Of a stretch of DNA of 64,000 nt, positions 1-11,660 are shown in pieces; the first letter of the stretch is position 1; each line of letters opens with the position of its first letter. The translations under genes and the position numbers were made by a program. The notes under the pieces are model-generated. The model was not told the origin of the DNA. It searched no databases and saw nothing but the letters and a program-made list of their open reading frames with translations. The DNA is from Antilocapra americana. Its lineage: Eukaryota; Chordata; Mammalia; Artiodactyla; Antilocapridae. The stretch is taken from positions 21,157,570-21,221,569 of the forward strand of contig ML664183.1 in NCBI GenBank assembly GCA_007570785.1, read 5' to 3'.

Positions 1-1004
1 ATAGCAGTAACAAAGAATTCTGGAGAAAATTATACATGATTTCCATGTGGTTAGCAAAAAATTTTACTGAGTTATGATGATGATGAAACTTTGCAATCCT
101 ATCTCGCCTTTGAAGTTACAAGCCTGGAGTTCTCTGAATTCTCTAAAGTGTAACCAACAGCAAGAAAGTTAGTCTTAGAAATACAAGCAGTAGACTTTAA
201 TTTTCAGTATACTATAATTTTACCTGGCATTCCATGTATTGAAAATTAGGGGGAAAATACATATATATGTATATTTTAATATAGTCTAATAATATACTTT
301 GTGTATCAAATGTTACACAATTTGATATCTTCATGGAGATAAATGTGCCTTTATTTCAATATTTCATAAAGGTATTTTACTGGTAAATTCGTCATATAGC
401 TAAAAACAAATGGACATCGTGAATATATAAAAATCCTCTCTGCCTTAATAATTATTTTGTATATATTTTTACTTTTAAGGTTACTTCTACAAACATTCTT
501 TCAACTGTTGTTCAGTAAATGCCTTAAATAATTAAATTTTCATCTTGTTTTATAGAGGAAAATAAGGCTTTGAATTATTTTCTATATGAAGAAATGTTCA
601 TCTGTAATATTTTTAATGGTTATATAACACTTTAAACACACTATACTTGGAAATTCAGATTTGTTCAGTGGTCATTATAGTCTTTTCGCTCTATTGCACT
701 GGTATTATTCTCTTTTCATGGAGCCTCTGTTTTATTGCAGAAATAGAAAATAAAAATCTAGATCGCAATAATCCCTATACAAGAAATAAGGACATATGAT
801 TGAGAGTGTCTAGAAGATTGTTTTATACGGTAGCCCCCTCCTTTTGCTCAAAGGAATATATGCAGAAAAGTTATATAAAATAATGCATCTATTTGAAGAC
901 CATTCTTTTGAAGAATAGATGTTGAGTTGAGTGAAAGCAGAGATAAGATTGAATCCAATATGAGACTAATAAAAGGAAGGATATATAGAAAAAGTCATAG
1001 ATAT
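1..1004. other. AT-rich sequence, nothing recognised
   Basis: No repeat family, RNA gene or coding frame is recognised here. The stretch is AT-rich with short A/T runs. Old, highly diverged repeats could be present below what can be seen by eye. Confidence 0.5.
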
Positions 1005-1014
1005 AGAGCTTGAA

Positions 1015-1223
1015 TGGTTTCCCAGGTAACTTAGTAGCAAAGAAAGCCTTTCAACATAAGAGATGGAGGAGAACCAGGTTCAATCCCTGGGTCAGAAAGA
1101 TCCCCTGGAGGAGGAAATGACAATACACTCCAGTGTTCTTTGCCTAAAACATCCTATAGAAAAGCTACAGTCCATGAGACTCCAAAGAGTTAGACATGAC
1201 TGAGTGACTGAGCACAAGCACAC
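1015..1223 (+). mobile_element. Bov-tA type SINE (tRNA-Glu head plus Bov-A tail)
   Basis: Reads in order: a degenerate tRNA-Glu-like head beginning with the tttcccaggt motif, the box B-like ggttcaatccctgg, then the Bov-A body (cctggaggagg, actccagtgttctt, cagtccatgagac, gagttagacatgactgag). It is flanked by a perfect 10-bp direct repeat, agagcttgaa, at 1005-1014 and 1224-1233, which marks it as a single retroposition event. Such SINEs have no coding capacity. They are transcribed by RNA polymerase III and are thought to be mobilised by BovB, whose 3' end they share. Confidence 0.9.
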
Positions 1224-1712
1224 AGAGCTTGAAATTCAGGTGGACAATGGTGTCATTTTTAAAGATGGAAATTATGACCTTTAACAACTAATACTGTGAT
1301 GTACATTCTTAGTCATAATTAGTGTAGCAATAATCATTTACTTAGAAGTAGAATTCATTTGTTATTTATATACTCATCATACATAGTTTTCTCTCATAAA
1401 TACTCATACCAATCTAAATTCATAATAACTACATGCAATTATATTGTTTTTACTAGACCCTAAAATATTTGAAATATTATGTATTTGAAGTATGGTATAT
1501 GTGATGGCTAATTTTATGTTAATTTGAATAGAGTAAAGGATGCTCATAAAGTTAATAGATAAAACATTTTTTCTGGGTATGTCTGTGAGAGTGTTTCTGG
1601 AAGAGATTGGTATTTGAGTCAGTGGACTAAGTAAAGTCTCTGATGGAAAAGCAGTGAGCATCATCCAACCCTTTGAGGGCCCAATTAGAAGAAAAAGATG
1701 GAGTAAGGGCAA

Positions 1713-2970
1713 GTCATCTCATTTCACGTGCAAGCAAAGTAATGCTCAAAATTTTCCAAGCCAGGCTTTAACATACATGAACCTTGAACTTCCAGATGTT
1801 CAAGATGGATTTAGAAAAGGCAGAGGAACCAGAGATCAAGTTGCCAACATCCACTGGATGAGAGTTCCAGAAAAACACCTACTTCTGCTTTATTGACCAT
1901 GCCAAAGCCTTTGACTGTGTGGGTCACAACAAACTGTGGAAAATTCTTTAAGAGACGGGAATACCAGACCACCTTACCTGCCTCCTAAGGAATCTGTATG
2001 CAGGTCAAGAAGCAACAGTTACAACTCGACATTTAACAACTGGTTCCAAGTTGGGAAAGGAGTACATCAAGGCTGTATATTGTCACCCTGCTTATTTAAC
2101 TTATATGCAGAGCACATCATGAGAAACACTGGGCTGGAAGAAGCACAAGCTGGAATCAAGATTGCTGGGAGGAATATCAAAAACCTCAGATACACAGATG
2201 ACACCACCCTTATGGCAGAAAGTGAAGAAAAATTAAAGAGCCTCTTGATAAAAGTTAAAGAGGAGACTGAAAAAGTTGGCTTAAAGCTCAACATTCAGAA
2301 AACTAAGATCATGGCATACAGTCCCATCACTTCATGGCAAATAGATGGGGAAACAGTGGAAACAGTGACAGAATTTATTTCCTTGGGCTCCAAAATCACT
2401 GCAGATGGTAACTGCAGCCATGAAATCAAAAGAAGTTTGCTCCTTGGAAGAAAAACTATGACCAACCTGGACAGCATATTAAAAAGTAGAGAGACACTAC
2501 TTTGCCAAATATGGTCTGTTTAGTCAAAACTATGGTTTTTCCAGTGGTCACATATGGATGTGAGAGTTGGATTATAAAGAAAGCTGAGTGCTGAAGAATT
2601 GATGCTTGTATACTGTGGTGTTGGAGAACTTTTGGGAGTCCCTTGGACTGTAAGGAGATCCAATGGGTCCATCCTACAGGATATCAGTTGTGAATGTTCA
2701 TTGGAAGGACTGATGTTGAAGCTGAAACTCCAATACTTTGGCCACCTGACGGGAAGAACCGACTCATTAGAAAAGACCCTGATGCTGGGAAAGATTGAAG
2801 GTGGGAGGAGAAGGGGATGACAGAGAATGAGATGGTTGGATTGCATCACCGACTGCAGGGACATGAGTTTGAGTAAGCTCTAGGAGTTGGTGATGGACAG
2901 GGATGCCTGGTGTGTTGCAGTTCATGGGATCACAAAGAGTCAGACATGGCTGAGCAACTTGACTGAACTG
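1713..2970 (+). mobile_element. BovB LINE copy A, 5'-truncated (RT to 3' end)
   Basis: 5'-truncated RTE-clade LINE. It begins just upstream of the RT region (catctcatttcacgtgcaagcaaagtaatgc, in pieces) and ends at the standard BovB 3' terminus gagtcagacatggctgagcaacttgactgaactg. The target duplication is visible as aagggcaa (1705-1712) and aagggccaa (2971-2979), and the flanks join into one older LTR-like repeat. Several stops and frameshifts make it dead. A 5'-truncated copy with this tail is the normal product of target-primed reverse transcription. Confidence 0.95.
1936..2523 (+). pseudogene. BovB reverse transcriptase remnant (copy A)
   Basis: Open frame of 195 codons covering the middle of the BovB reverse transcriptase. 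Recognisable blocks are GVHQGCILSPCLFNLYAE (RT motif B region), then the catalytic box, which reads YTDD (2191-2202) in place of the active YADD, followed by [29 protein letters not shown] and the ITSWQIDGETVETVTEF/LGSKITADG blocks. RT motif A lies upstream in another frame (1860-1925) and the C-terminal part downstream is out of frame. The alanine-to-threonine change together with frameshifts argues for no activity. The ATG used is only the first Met of the open frame, not a native start. Confidence 0.9.
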
Positions 2971-3265
2971 AAGGGCCAATTTACTTACTGCTTGGGCTGA
3001 GACATGCAACTTCTCCTGCCTTGGGTCACTGTCACTCCTGGTTGTTGGGCCTTTAGACTCAGACTGGAAGTTATACCATTGGCTCATCAATTCTTAGATC
3101 TTTGGACTCTGACTGAATTATACCACTGACTTTACTGTTCTCCAGTTTGCAGACAGTAGATTATTGGATTTCTTGACCTCCATATCCTTATGAGTAAATT
3201 CCTATAATAAATCTCTTATATAATTAAGGAGAGAGAAAATTTTTATTAAATCTAAAAATCAGATT

Positions 3266-3280
3266 TGTGTGTGTGTGTGT
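3266..3280. repeat. (TG)n microsatellite
   Basis: Short pure TG run directly upstream of the composite SINE linker at 3284. It occupies the place where the other composite copy has a tRNA-like head. Confidence 0.9.
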
Positions 3281-3283
3281 TTA

Positions 3284-3598
3284 AAGTGTGAGAAAGCCAC
3301 TGAAGTCAAGAAATACTCAATACTGATTTGTGACAAAATTCTGATTCTGATTTTGTTAAAAATGTTGGCTACTTCACTTCAATGGGCTTCCATGGTGGCT
3401 CAAATGGTTGTAAATCTGCCTGCAGTGCAAAAGATCCAGATTCAACCCCTAGGGCTGGAAAATCCACCTGAGAAGGGAATGGCAACCCACTCTAGTATTC
3501 TTGCCTGGAGAATTCCTTGGACAGAGGAGTCTGATGTGTTATAGTCTGTGGAGTCACAAAGAGTCTGACAGGATTTTTCCCTTTCCCTTTCACTTTTC
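3284..3598 (+). mobile_element. Composite SINE copy 1: unrecognised ~100-bp linker plus Bov-tA
   Basis: The part 3384-3598 is a Bov-tA SINE (gggcttccatggtggctc, ctgcctgcagtgca, cccactctagtattcttgcctggag, gagtcacaaagagtctgaca, CT-rich tail). The 100 bases before it, 3284-3383, contain agccactgaagtcaagaaat and aaaattctgattctgatt. They match the segment 33812-33914, which also lies immediately before a Bov-tA in the same orientation. The shared block therefore runs through linker and SINE together. I do not recognise the linker as part of a known ruminant SINE. No clear target duplication is visible for this copy. Confidence 0.75.
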
Positions 3599-3758
3599 AT
3601 TTCAGTAAATATGCCTTACCCCCAAGTCTGTCCGACACAAAGCCCAGAAATGAGCATGCACAGATGAAAAACATGTGTGCTCTATCATCAGGGAATTTGT
3701 TATCTAATTGAATAAAGAAACACATAAAAAAATAATTTTGAGAAAGGTAAGGACTAAC

Positions 3759-3889
3759 GTGGAGAAAGAAATGTCAACCCACTCCAATATTCTTGCCTAG
3801 AGACTCCCATGGACAGAGGAGCCTGGTGGGCTATAGTCCAGGGAGTTGCAAAGGGTCAGAAATAACTGAGCAACAAAACACACACATCA
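3759..3889 (+). mobile_element. Bov-A type SINE fragment
   Basis: Contains cccactccaatattcttgcc, catggacagaggagcctgg, gggctatagtccagggagtt and a degraded gggtcagaaataactgag tail, followed by an AC-rich tail. Possible target duplication aggactaac (3750-3758) and agcactaac (3890-3898), 8 of 9 bases. The tRNA-like head is absent. Confidence 0.85.
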
Positions 3890-3898
3890 AGCACTAAC

Positions 3899-5887
3899 AG
3901 GATACAAACTCAGAGCAAGGGCACTTATGCTAGTCCAGCAGATCAAGAATATCTTTTTGGAGAACACACTGTCTAATATAAATGTTAAATGTAGGTACTG
4001 AGTTAGATAAGTAAATATTAGGAGCTATCATGTTTTAGGCAAGAGAAAAGTATGAGCAAATGTAGGCAACTGTATAAGACATAGATGTGTTTGAGGAACC
4101 ATTGATATATCTATAGTATTGTAACTTGAATATCACATTGGAACAGGCTGGATTATAAGGCCAGGGAAGCAAGCCAGGACTGTCATTTAAGTGACAGGTT
4201 GAATGCCACATAGATGATCACAATAGAGCCATAGACATGCTAAAATAGAAAGGTCAGTTTCGTATTGTAGATAAATCACTATGGCAACAATGCAGACTGG
4301 ATTGTAGGGATGCAAAATATAAAGCCAAGGGACATGGCTTTTCTTTGCATCCAATAAAGGAAATAAGCCCAGGTTAAAATGTGACAAATATGCTGAATCT
4401 TATATAGTTGAATAGTTTTCATTGAGATGCTATGATATGTAACTTATTAAATAGCATAAATAGCTATATAAATATACACAAATGCTGAAAAGTTTCAGTT
4501 CTAATGGCATAAAAGAACTTACAAGGAGTTTACACAGAAAAAAGGATTGCTGAAATCACGACTATTTTCAACCAAATTTCTAGTTGTCTCTTTTCCACTT
4601 AATTTCTTAGAATAGAAATTTCTTACATGTGTGTGTTTCTTTGATGTGTCACCTTCATTCTCAGAGCAGAATTTCCTTGGACAAGGAAAGAATTTTATAC
4701 GCATCCACAACACCTAAAAATTTCAGCGAAAAATAATCAAAACTGTAAAAATTAACTTTTCTCTGCAAGTAAATTAAAACTTGATAAACCAAGGTAATAA
4801 GATATGAATGTAGAAATGTCAGTAGCTTTGGAATAAAATAGTTTGGTAATATTTCTGAGAAATGACTGTCTACTTAATTAATTTTATTAGTATAATAAAA
4901 TAATGGTGATCATACATCATTTTCATTTAACTAGAGTTGGGGGCATCCACATTTAAAACATTCAGATGTGAAATATTTTGAAGGAGGTTTCAGATGGAAA
5001 ACTAATTTTCCTTCTCACAATTAATCAATTTGCTGCTGTTTCTTATTGCCTCTGCTTTCTGATATTCTGCCAAGCCTGCCTGTGAATTCTGCTGCTATTG
5101 GTTTACTCTTCTTTTTCTTTTTGCATCATCAGTATTTTATTACAGCATCTAGATTGTTTCTCAGTTCTAATTTTGCTAATTCTTACAGTTTTGGCTTCCT
5201 GCTGGATACTAAACTGAACTACTTCAAATATTTAACCTTTGATTACAACCCTTTTAAAGATAGCCAGTATCACTCCTATAGAGGCCAGAATAAGGCATTA
5301 GTATGAGAGTTTGTGTGTGTGTGAAGTTACCATCTTTCTTAGAGTGCTTGGGTGGAAATTAATAAGGGTTCTTTCAGATAATGAACTGTAATAATTCAAA
5401 AGATCACTGAAAAAATAAAAAAGTCTCTGAAATAAACACCTGTTTTTACAATTTCCTGAGTTTTAAAATTTCACCTCTTGAGCTAGACATCCTGGTGTGA
5501 AGTGCCCTAGTTTTGGGGAAAATAACTAGGCGTTGACTGTGGAGACATGGCTATAGATTTTTGTCTTAAATCTTCACAGTCACTGAGTATCTTTTTTTTA
5601 CTCCAGAGAAGAAGAAAGGCAGACAATTCACTTAGTGGAAGTCTTTTTCTTCAATTAGAAACCAATGCTTAACCACTGTAACAAGAGCTTTGCAAATATA
5701 CTCCTTATAGTGCCAGAAATTTAATAACATGCTATAGAAACAGTTTACTGTTTAATAATTTATAGTAAATAATGTTATGTTTTATTCCAATATTTTGTAC
5801 TTATTCTTGAATGTATTGAGGAGAGTTGGAAATAAGCCTACTCCAAACACTATCATTAACTAGGAAATAAATATTTATTTTCTTTAA
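3899..5887. other. Unique or strongly diverged AT-rich sequence
   Basis: No gene or repeat family recognised. The open frames here are short, lack codon-like structure, and have no splice-flanked homology I can name. Confidence 0.45.
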
Positions 5888-6040
5888 AAGGTCCATTGCT
5901 TAATCTCTTTCAGTCTCAATTTCATTTTCTCTAAAATGTATATAAGGATAATCATAATAATTATGATAAAAATAATAGTATCTACCTTCTATTGTTTGAG
6001 GAATAAGTGAGAAAGAACTGTTAGTGATCTGTCTTTCACA
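5888..6040 (+). mobile_element. MIR SINE fragment (probable)
   Basis: Diverged match to the MIR core: cttaatctctttcagtctca, attttctctaaaatgtat, then ataatagtatctacctt and gaggaataagtgagaaag. The order fits the MIR pattern of splice-like TTTCCTCATCTGTAAAATG, repeated ATA, TACCT and GGATTAAATGAG blocks. Confidence 0.55.
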
Positions 6041-6929
6041 AGGAAACATTTAAGGAGTTTTAGCAGTTACTAACAACCCTAATTGTTAGTAACATTAGGG
6101 TTACTACATAACCTACATCTTGCATAAGATAGCAGGTCACAGAGGCCTTAATGTTATCCCACCAAGCAAAAGTCTGAGTAATCCTTCTTCTTCTGATTGC
6201 ACTAATTTCAATCAATATTGTCAGTCCCCACTCTGGAGAAGAATCAAGAGATGATTCTTTCTAAAACCAGTAAGCAAAACATCAGTTATCTAGAGCTTGC
6301 CTCTGAGGGTTACAAACAGTGAGAAATCAATAAATAGCACTGGAAAAGTATTGTGATGGATACTGCTAGTTTCAAAATTAATCATGTTTAATGTTATTTA
6401 ATAACACTGATGACTTGATTCTCACTGTGGGTTAAATTTCTGAGTGAAACATTCCTCTCTCAAGACTATATTACTTGCCATTCAAAGCTTTGAAATAGCA
6501 ATACATTATGTTATTATTAGCCTATTCATTATCTATTGGCTGCTATAGAAAATAACAGCCTCCATAATGGCCACAGACTAAGTTCAGCATGTTTGTGTCA
6601 AAAGGATCTTGAATTATACCTTCCTTCTAGCTTTTGTTCCCACCCTGTCATAACTTGGTGCCACAGAGTGGAAGAGGCAGAGCAAAAGTATTTTTTATAA
6701 CTGGTGTTGAAAGATATACTTAGTCTAGAACAAAATGAAATTTTGAGTAATGTGAGCTAAAAAAAAATTAGCAATGAAAAACACAAAGCAAAAAGTTTCA
6801 ATCTTATTTCTTTTACTTCTTTACTTAATGACCCGGTTTTTCAGTTTTCTTTTAATCTACCATCTACATATTTTCATTTCAGATTTTATGATTAGTCATA
6901 GGAGGAAAGTGGAAGTATTAGTGTAGTAA
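6041..6929. other. No feature recognised
   Basis: AT-rich sequence without recognisable genes or repeats. It includes a short repeated phrase, taacattagggttactac and taacaaccctaattgtt, around 6065-6110 that forms a weak inverted repeat. Confidence 0.4.
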
Positions 6930-7121
6930 TGCCCTACTTTTGCCAACTCTTGCGACCCCATGGACTATAGCCCACCAGGCTCCTCTGTCCATGGAATTCT
7001 CCAGGCAAGAATACTGGAGTGGGTAGCCATTTCGTTTTACAATGGATCTTCCTGACTCAGGGATTGAACCCAGGTCTTCTGCGTTGCAGGCAGATTCTTT
7101 ACTGCCTGAGCCACCAGAACT
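6930..7121 (-). mobile_element. Bov-tA type SINE
   Basis: Antisense SINE. On the + strand it reads gaccccatggactatagccc, aggctcctctgtccatgg, aagaatactggagtgggtagcc, then the complement of box B (gggattgaacccagg), gcaggcagattctttactgcc and tgagccacc. This is the full order tail-to-head of a minus-strand Bov-tA. A chance open frame runs through it on the minus strand and is not a gene. Confidence 0.9.
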
Positions 7122-7965
7122 ATTCAATTTTGTTTTTTCAAAATGAGAATACTTTTGAGAGTGAAATAGGGTGCTGTGAATAAATGTAGAACAGGTATAA
7201 CTGTGTCTGATGTAGGGAAACCAGGAAACAGGATCATCTGTACCTAAGGAGCTACATTCCTGTGCTTGACATTGTGCACTTACTATATTCAGAAGAGCCT
7301 TTGGATTATTTTGAAGTCCACTTTCTTGACTCATCTACTTATATCTGCTAAACAGGTAAGAGTCTGCCTGTTATTACAACTCAGGCTGAAGCTGAAAGAC
7401 TAGTCAAGGGGAGTTCAATATTATTGATTAACCTACTTATCAGTCAAAGGAATAAAGCACTTTTCCTTAATTCCTTGCAATATATTATCATAGCAGCACT
7501 AAGAACAACCTACTATCATTTCTTTCCTATAGTAACAGTGAGACTAGACCTAGCGACATTCCCTTTCAGGCATTTAATCTGATAAATATGCACCTTGAAA
7601 ACTTGAAAACATGTTAGATTCATTACTGAAATAGAATACACTATTGCTATGAATTACTTCAACTCATGCGGCCTTCTACAAGCCAAAGATACCCATTTCC
7701 AGGGCAATACAATAAAGAAAACACATAACAAACACCTCTCAGCTATTACATGTGTGAAAATTAAAGGACCAAATGATGGTGAGTAGGTATAAACCTAAAC
7801 ATCTATTATATAGTCAACGTTACAATAAAGAAAAAGTCACCTCTACAATATCAATGATTTCTAGTAAGCTTTTTTCTGCTTACTAGAAAGCAGAGAAAAT
7901 GTCCAGAAATATTATATCATTTCCACAAAAATCCCAATTAAAATATATACATTTATTAATTATGC
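7122..7965. other. No feature recognised
   Basis: AT-rich sequence between the SINE and BovB copy B. Nothing can be supported here. Confidence 0.4.
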
Positions 7966-8531
7966 AGTTTAAACTTCAATTCAGTTCAGTTCAGTCACTT
8001 AGTCGTATCCGACTCTTTGCAAACCCATGGAATGCAGCACACCAGGCCTCCCTATCCATCACCAACTCCCAGAGTTTACTCAAACTCATGTCCATTGAGT
8101 TGGTGATGCCATCTAGCCATCTTATCCTCTTTAGCCTCCTTCTTCCACCATCAATCTTTCCCAGCATCAGAGTCTTTTCAAATGACTCAGTTCTTTGCAT
8201 CAGATGGCTAAAGTATCGGAGTTTAAGCTTCAGAATCAGCCCTCCAAATGAATATTCAGGACTTATTTCCCTTAGGACGGACTGATTGGATTTCCTTGCA
8301 GTCCAAGGGATTCTAAAGACTCTTCTTCAACACCACAGTTCAAAAGCATCAATTCTTCAGTGCTCAGTTTTTTTAATAGTCCAACTCTTACATCCATACA
8401 TAACTACTAGAAAAGTCATATCCTTGACTAGACGGACCTTTGTTGACAATGTAATGTCTCTGCTTTTTAATAGGCTGTCTAAGTTGGGCATAACTTTTCT
8501 TCCAAGGAGTACTTGTCTTTTAATTTCATGG

Positions 8532-8834
8532 CTACATCACCATATGCAGTGATTTTGGAGCCCCCAAAATAAAGTCTGTCACTGTTTCCACCGTTTGCCC
8601 ATCTATTTGCCATGGAGTGATGAGACCAGAAGCCATGATCTTAGTTTTCTGAATGTTGAGCTTTAAGCCAACTTTTTCACTCTCCTCTTTCACTTTCATC
8701 AAGAAGCTCTTTAATTCTTCTTCACTTTCTGCCATAAGGGTGGTGTCATCTGTCAGTAATCTGAAATTATTGACATTTATTGACATTTCTCCACGATATC
8801 TTGATTCCAGCTTATGTTTCATCCAGCCCAGCAT
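8532..8834 (-). pseudogene. BovB RT C-terminal half remnant (copy B)
   Basis: About 100 codons on the minus strand containing TTLMAESEEELKSFLMKVKE and [14 protein letters not shown] followed by ITPWQIDGQTVETVTDFI. The catalytic box preceding TTLMAE is damaged: the frame reads LLTDD instead of a normal YADD, with extra bases before it. It is adjacent to and out of frame with the motif A segment at 8907-9200. Confidence 0.85.
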
Positions 8835-8906
8835 TTCTCATGATGTACTCTGCATATATGTTAAATAAATAAGGTGACCATATACAGCCTTGACGTACTC
8901 CTTTCC

Positions 8907-9200
8907 CTATTTGGAACCAGTCTTTTGTTCCACATCCAGTTCTAACTGTGCTTCTTGATCTGCATACACATTTCTCAGGAGGCAGGTCAGGTGGTCTGGT
9001 ATTCCCATCTCTTTCAGAATTTTCCACAGTTTATTGTGATCCACAGAGTCAAAGTCTTTGGCATAGTCAATAAAACAGAAATATATGTTTTTCTTGAACT
9101 CTCTTGCTCTTTTTGATAATCCAAAAGATAGTGGCAATTTATCTCTCATTCCTCTGCCTTTTCTAAAATCTGCTTGAACATCTGGAAGTTCACAGTTCAC
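8907..9200 (-). pseudogene. BovB RT motif A remnant (copy B)
   Basis: Minus-strand open frame with ADFRKGRGMRDKL, then IYFCFIDYAKDFDSVDHNK, the RT motif A block with its catalytic aspartate. GIPDHLTCLLRNVYADQEA follows. This is the palm domain upstream of the YADD box. The neighbouring element pieces continue in other frames, so the protein is broken. Confidence 0.88.
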
Positions 9201-9853
9201 ATACTATTGAAGCCAGGCTTGGATAATTTTGAGCACTACTTACTAGCATATGAGATGATTGCAATTGTGTGGTAGTTTGAGCATTCTTTGGCATTGTCTT
9301 TCTTTGGGATTGGAAGAAAATTGACCTTTTCCTGTCCTGTGGCCACTGCTGAGTTTTCCAATTTTGTTGGCATACTGAGTACAGCACTTTCACAGCATCA
9401 TCTTTTAGAATTTGAAATGGTTTAACTGGAATCCCGTTACCTCCATTAGCTTTGTTCATAGTGATGCTTCCTATGGCCTACTTGACTTCACATTCCAGGA
9501 TACCTGGCTTAGGTGAGTGATCATGCCATCGTGATTATCTGGGTCATGAAAATCTTTTTTTTAATAGCTCTTCTGTGTGTTCTTGCCATCTTGTTGTAAT
9601 ATCTTCTGCTTCTGTTAGGTCCATACCATTTGTGTCCTTTATTGATACCATCTTTGCATGAAATATTCCCTTGATATCTTTTATTTTCTTGAAGAGATCT
9701 CTAGTCTTTCCCATTCTGTTGTTTTCCTCTATTTCTTTGCACTGATCACTGAGGAAGGCTTCCTTATCTCTCCTTGTTATTCTTTGGAACTCTGAATTCA
9801 AATGGGTATATCTTTTATTTTCTCCTTTGTTTTTCCTTCTCTTCTTTTCACAG

Positions 9854-10300
9854 CTATTTGTAAGGTCTCCTCAGACAGCCATTTTGCTTTTCTGCATTTC
9901 TTTTTTGGGGGATGGTCTTGATTCCTGTCTCCTGTACAATGTTATGAACCTCCATCCATAGTTCATTAGGCACCCTGTCTATCAGATCTAGTCCCGTAAA
10001 TCTATTTCTCACTTCCACTGTATAAGCATAAGGGATTTGATTTAGGTCATACCTGAATGGTCTAGCGGTTTTCCCTACTTTCTTCAATTTAAGTCTGAAT
10101 TTGACAATAAGTTGTTCATGGTCTGAGCCACAGTTGTCTCTTAGTATTGTTTTTGCCGACTGTATAGAGTTTCTCCACTTGGCTGCAGAGAATATAATCA
10201 ATCTGGTTTCAGTAATGACCATCTTGTGGTGTCCATGTGTGGTCTTCTCTTGTGCTTTTGGAATATGGTGTTTGCTATTACCAGTGTGTTCTCCTGGCAA
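9854..10300 (-). pseudogene. BovB endonuclease C-terminus and linker remnant (copy B)
   Basis: 148-codon minus-strand frame. Its GSDHEQLIVKFRLKLKKVGK block carries the Ser-Asp-His motif typical of the end of APE-type LINE endonucleases. It is followed by the RPFRYDLNQIPY and EVRNRF blocks that link endonuclease to RT in BovB. The upstream part (MPGEHTGNSKHHIPKAQEKTTHG) is a frameshifted stretch of the same element. Confidence 0.85.
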
Positions 10301-10469
10301 AACTCTATGAGCATTTGCCCTGCTTCATTCTGTACTACAAGGCCAAATTTGCCTGTTACTCTGGTATTTCTTGACTTTCTACTTTTGCATTCCTGTCCCC
10401 TATAATGAAAAAGACATATTTTTTGGGTGTTCTAGAAGGTCTTATAGGTCTTCATAGAACCACTCAACT

Positions 10470-10781
10470 TCAGCTTCCTTCAGCATTACTGGTTGCGGCA
10501 TAGACTTGGATTACCATGATATTGAATGGTTTACTTTGGAAATGAACAGAGATCATTTTGTCATTTTTGAGATTGCATCCAAGTACTGCATTTTGGACTC
10601 CTTTTTTGACTATGATAGCCACTCCATTTTTCCTAAGGGATTCTTGCCCACAGTTGTAGATATAATGGTCATCTGAGTTAAATTCACCCATTCCAGTCCA
10701 TTTTAGTTCACTGATGCCTAAAATTTTGATGTTCAGTCTTTCCATCTCCTGTTTGAGCACTTCCAATTTGCCTTGATTCAT
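10470..10781 (-). pseudogene. BovB APE-type endonuclease N-terminus remnant (copy B)
   Basis: Minus-strand frame starting MNQGKLEVLKQEMERLNIKI with the GISELKWTGMG block, where the glutamate is the expected metal-binding residue of APE endonucleases, followed by DDHYIYNCGQESLRKNGVAI and PFNIMVIQVYA. This is the amino-terminal nicking domain of a non-LTR element. It is interrupted before the rest of the endonuclease by a frameshift near 10470. Confidence 0.88.
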
Positions 10782-10986
10782 AGACCTAACATTCCAGTTT
10801 CCTATGCAATATTGCTCTTTACAGCATTAGATTTTGCTTCTTTCATCAGTCACATCCACAACTAGGTGTTGTTTTGCTTTGGCTCTGTCTCTTTATTCTT
10901 TCTGGAGTTAGTTCTCTACTGATCTACTGACCTGGGAGTCATCTTTCAACGTACTATCTTTTTGTAGCTACATTGGGCTGTAGAGG

Positions 10987-11162
10987 CGGCTGTGCAGTGC
11001 TGGAGTGGCTGTGAGGACACATCCCATGTCCAAGGTCAGAGAAACTCCAGCAAGACAGTAGACATTGGAGCAGTGGCTGCGTAGCACTGGAGTGGTTGTA
11101 AAGTGATACTCCATGTCCAAAGGCAAAGGAGAAGCCCCTGCAAGTCAGTAGGAGGGGCGAAT
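10987..11162 (+). repeat. Two ~88-bp tandem units in BovB leader
   Basis: ggctgtgcagtgctggagtg (10987) and ggctgcgtagcactggagtg (11075) begin two adjacent units. Each continues with a gtgaggac/gtaaagtg segment, the phrase ccatgtccaa(a)gg, and a caag-rich end. The period is 88 bases. Tandem promoter-proximal units are known in several LINE 5' ends; a promoter role here is inference. Confidence 0.75.
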
Positions 11163-11203
11163 TCAAGTTTAGAATCAAATCCCATTCCCACCACAGACAC
11201 TTA

Positions 11204-11660
11204 GAAGGGTCACACAAACCTTGTGTGCACCAGAACCCAGGGACCCCACAGAGACTGAGACAGAACTGTTTGAGCATCTCCTATGGAGGTACAGGTCAGT
11301 AGTGGACTGCCACAGAGCAGCAGCTCTGGGTGCAGCGTCTTGGGTATGACATAAGACCTCTTGGAGGATGTCACCATTATCCCCACCATAGAGCCAGAAC
11401 TTACACAGGACTGGGAAATACACTTTTGGAGGGCACAAACAGAATGTTGTGTGCACCAGCGCCCAGGAGAAAGGAGCAGTAACCCCAAAAGAGACTGACC
11501 CAGATGTGCCTGGAGTGTCCAGGAGTCTCCAACAGAGGTGTGGGTGGGTGGTGGCCTGCTGCAGGGTTGAGGGCAGTCAGTGTAGCAGTACATGCATGGG
11601 GTCTTTTGAAAGAGGTCACCATTATCTTCATTACCTCCATCATAGTTTGGCCCCAGATAA
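11204..11660 (+). repeat. Two ~226-bp tandem units in BovB leader
   Basis: ttgtgtgcaccag occurs at 11221 and 11447. Both units then run through a ccacagagactga/ccaaaagagactga phrase, a ctcctatggaggt/ctccaacagaggt phrase, a cttttggag-type ggtcaccattat phrase and catag. The units are clearly related but diverged. The same doubled structure is visible in copy F between 26902 and 26340. Confidence 0.75.

Larger units (their letters stand above)
1498..3232 (+). mobile_element. Ancient LTR-like interspersed repeat, split by BovB A
   Basis: The segment 1498-1704 (tgatggctaattttatg, then ctgggtatgtctgtgagagtg and catcatccaaccctttgag) and the segment 2971-3232 (cttctcctgccttggg, actcagactggaa, gaattataccactgac, cctataataaatctct) are two halves of one old mammalian repeat that I recall as contiguous in other genomes. 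BovB copy A sits between them. An AATAAA occurs near 3205, as expected near the end of an LTR. I do not assign a family name with confidence. Confidence 0.65.

Noticed and set aside
5046..5306. 86-codon frame with a hydrophobic start like a signal peptide
   Set aside because: Short, no homology recognised, no conserved context; AT-rich DNA often gives such frames.
10987..11162. Spaced repeats considered as an array of regulatory or CRISPR-like units
   Set aside because: Only two ~88-bp units without spacers, within a LINE leader of a vertebrate genome.
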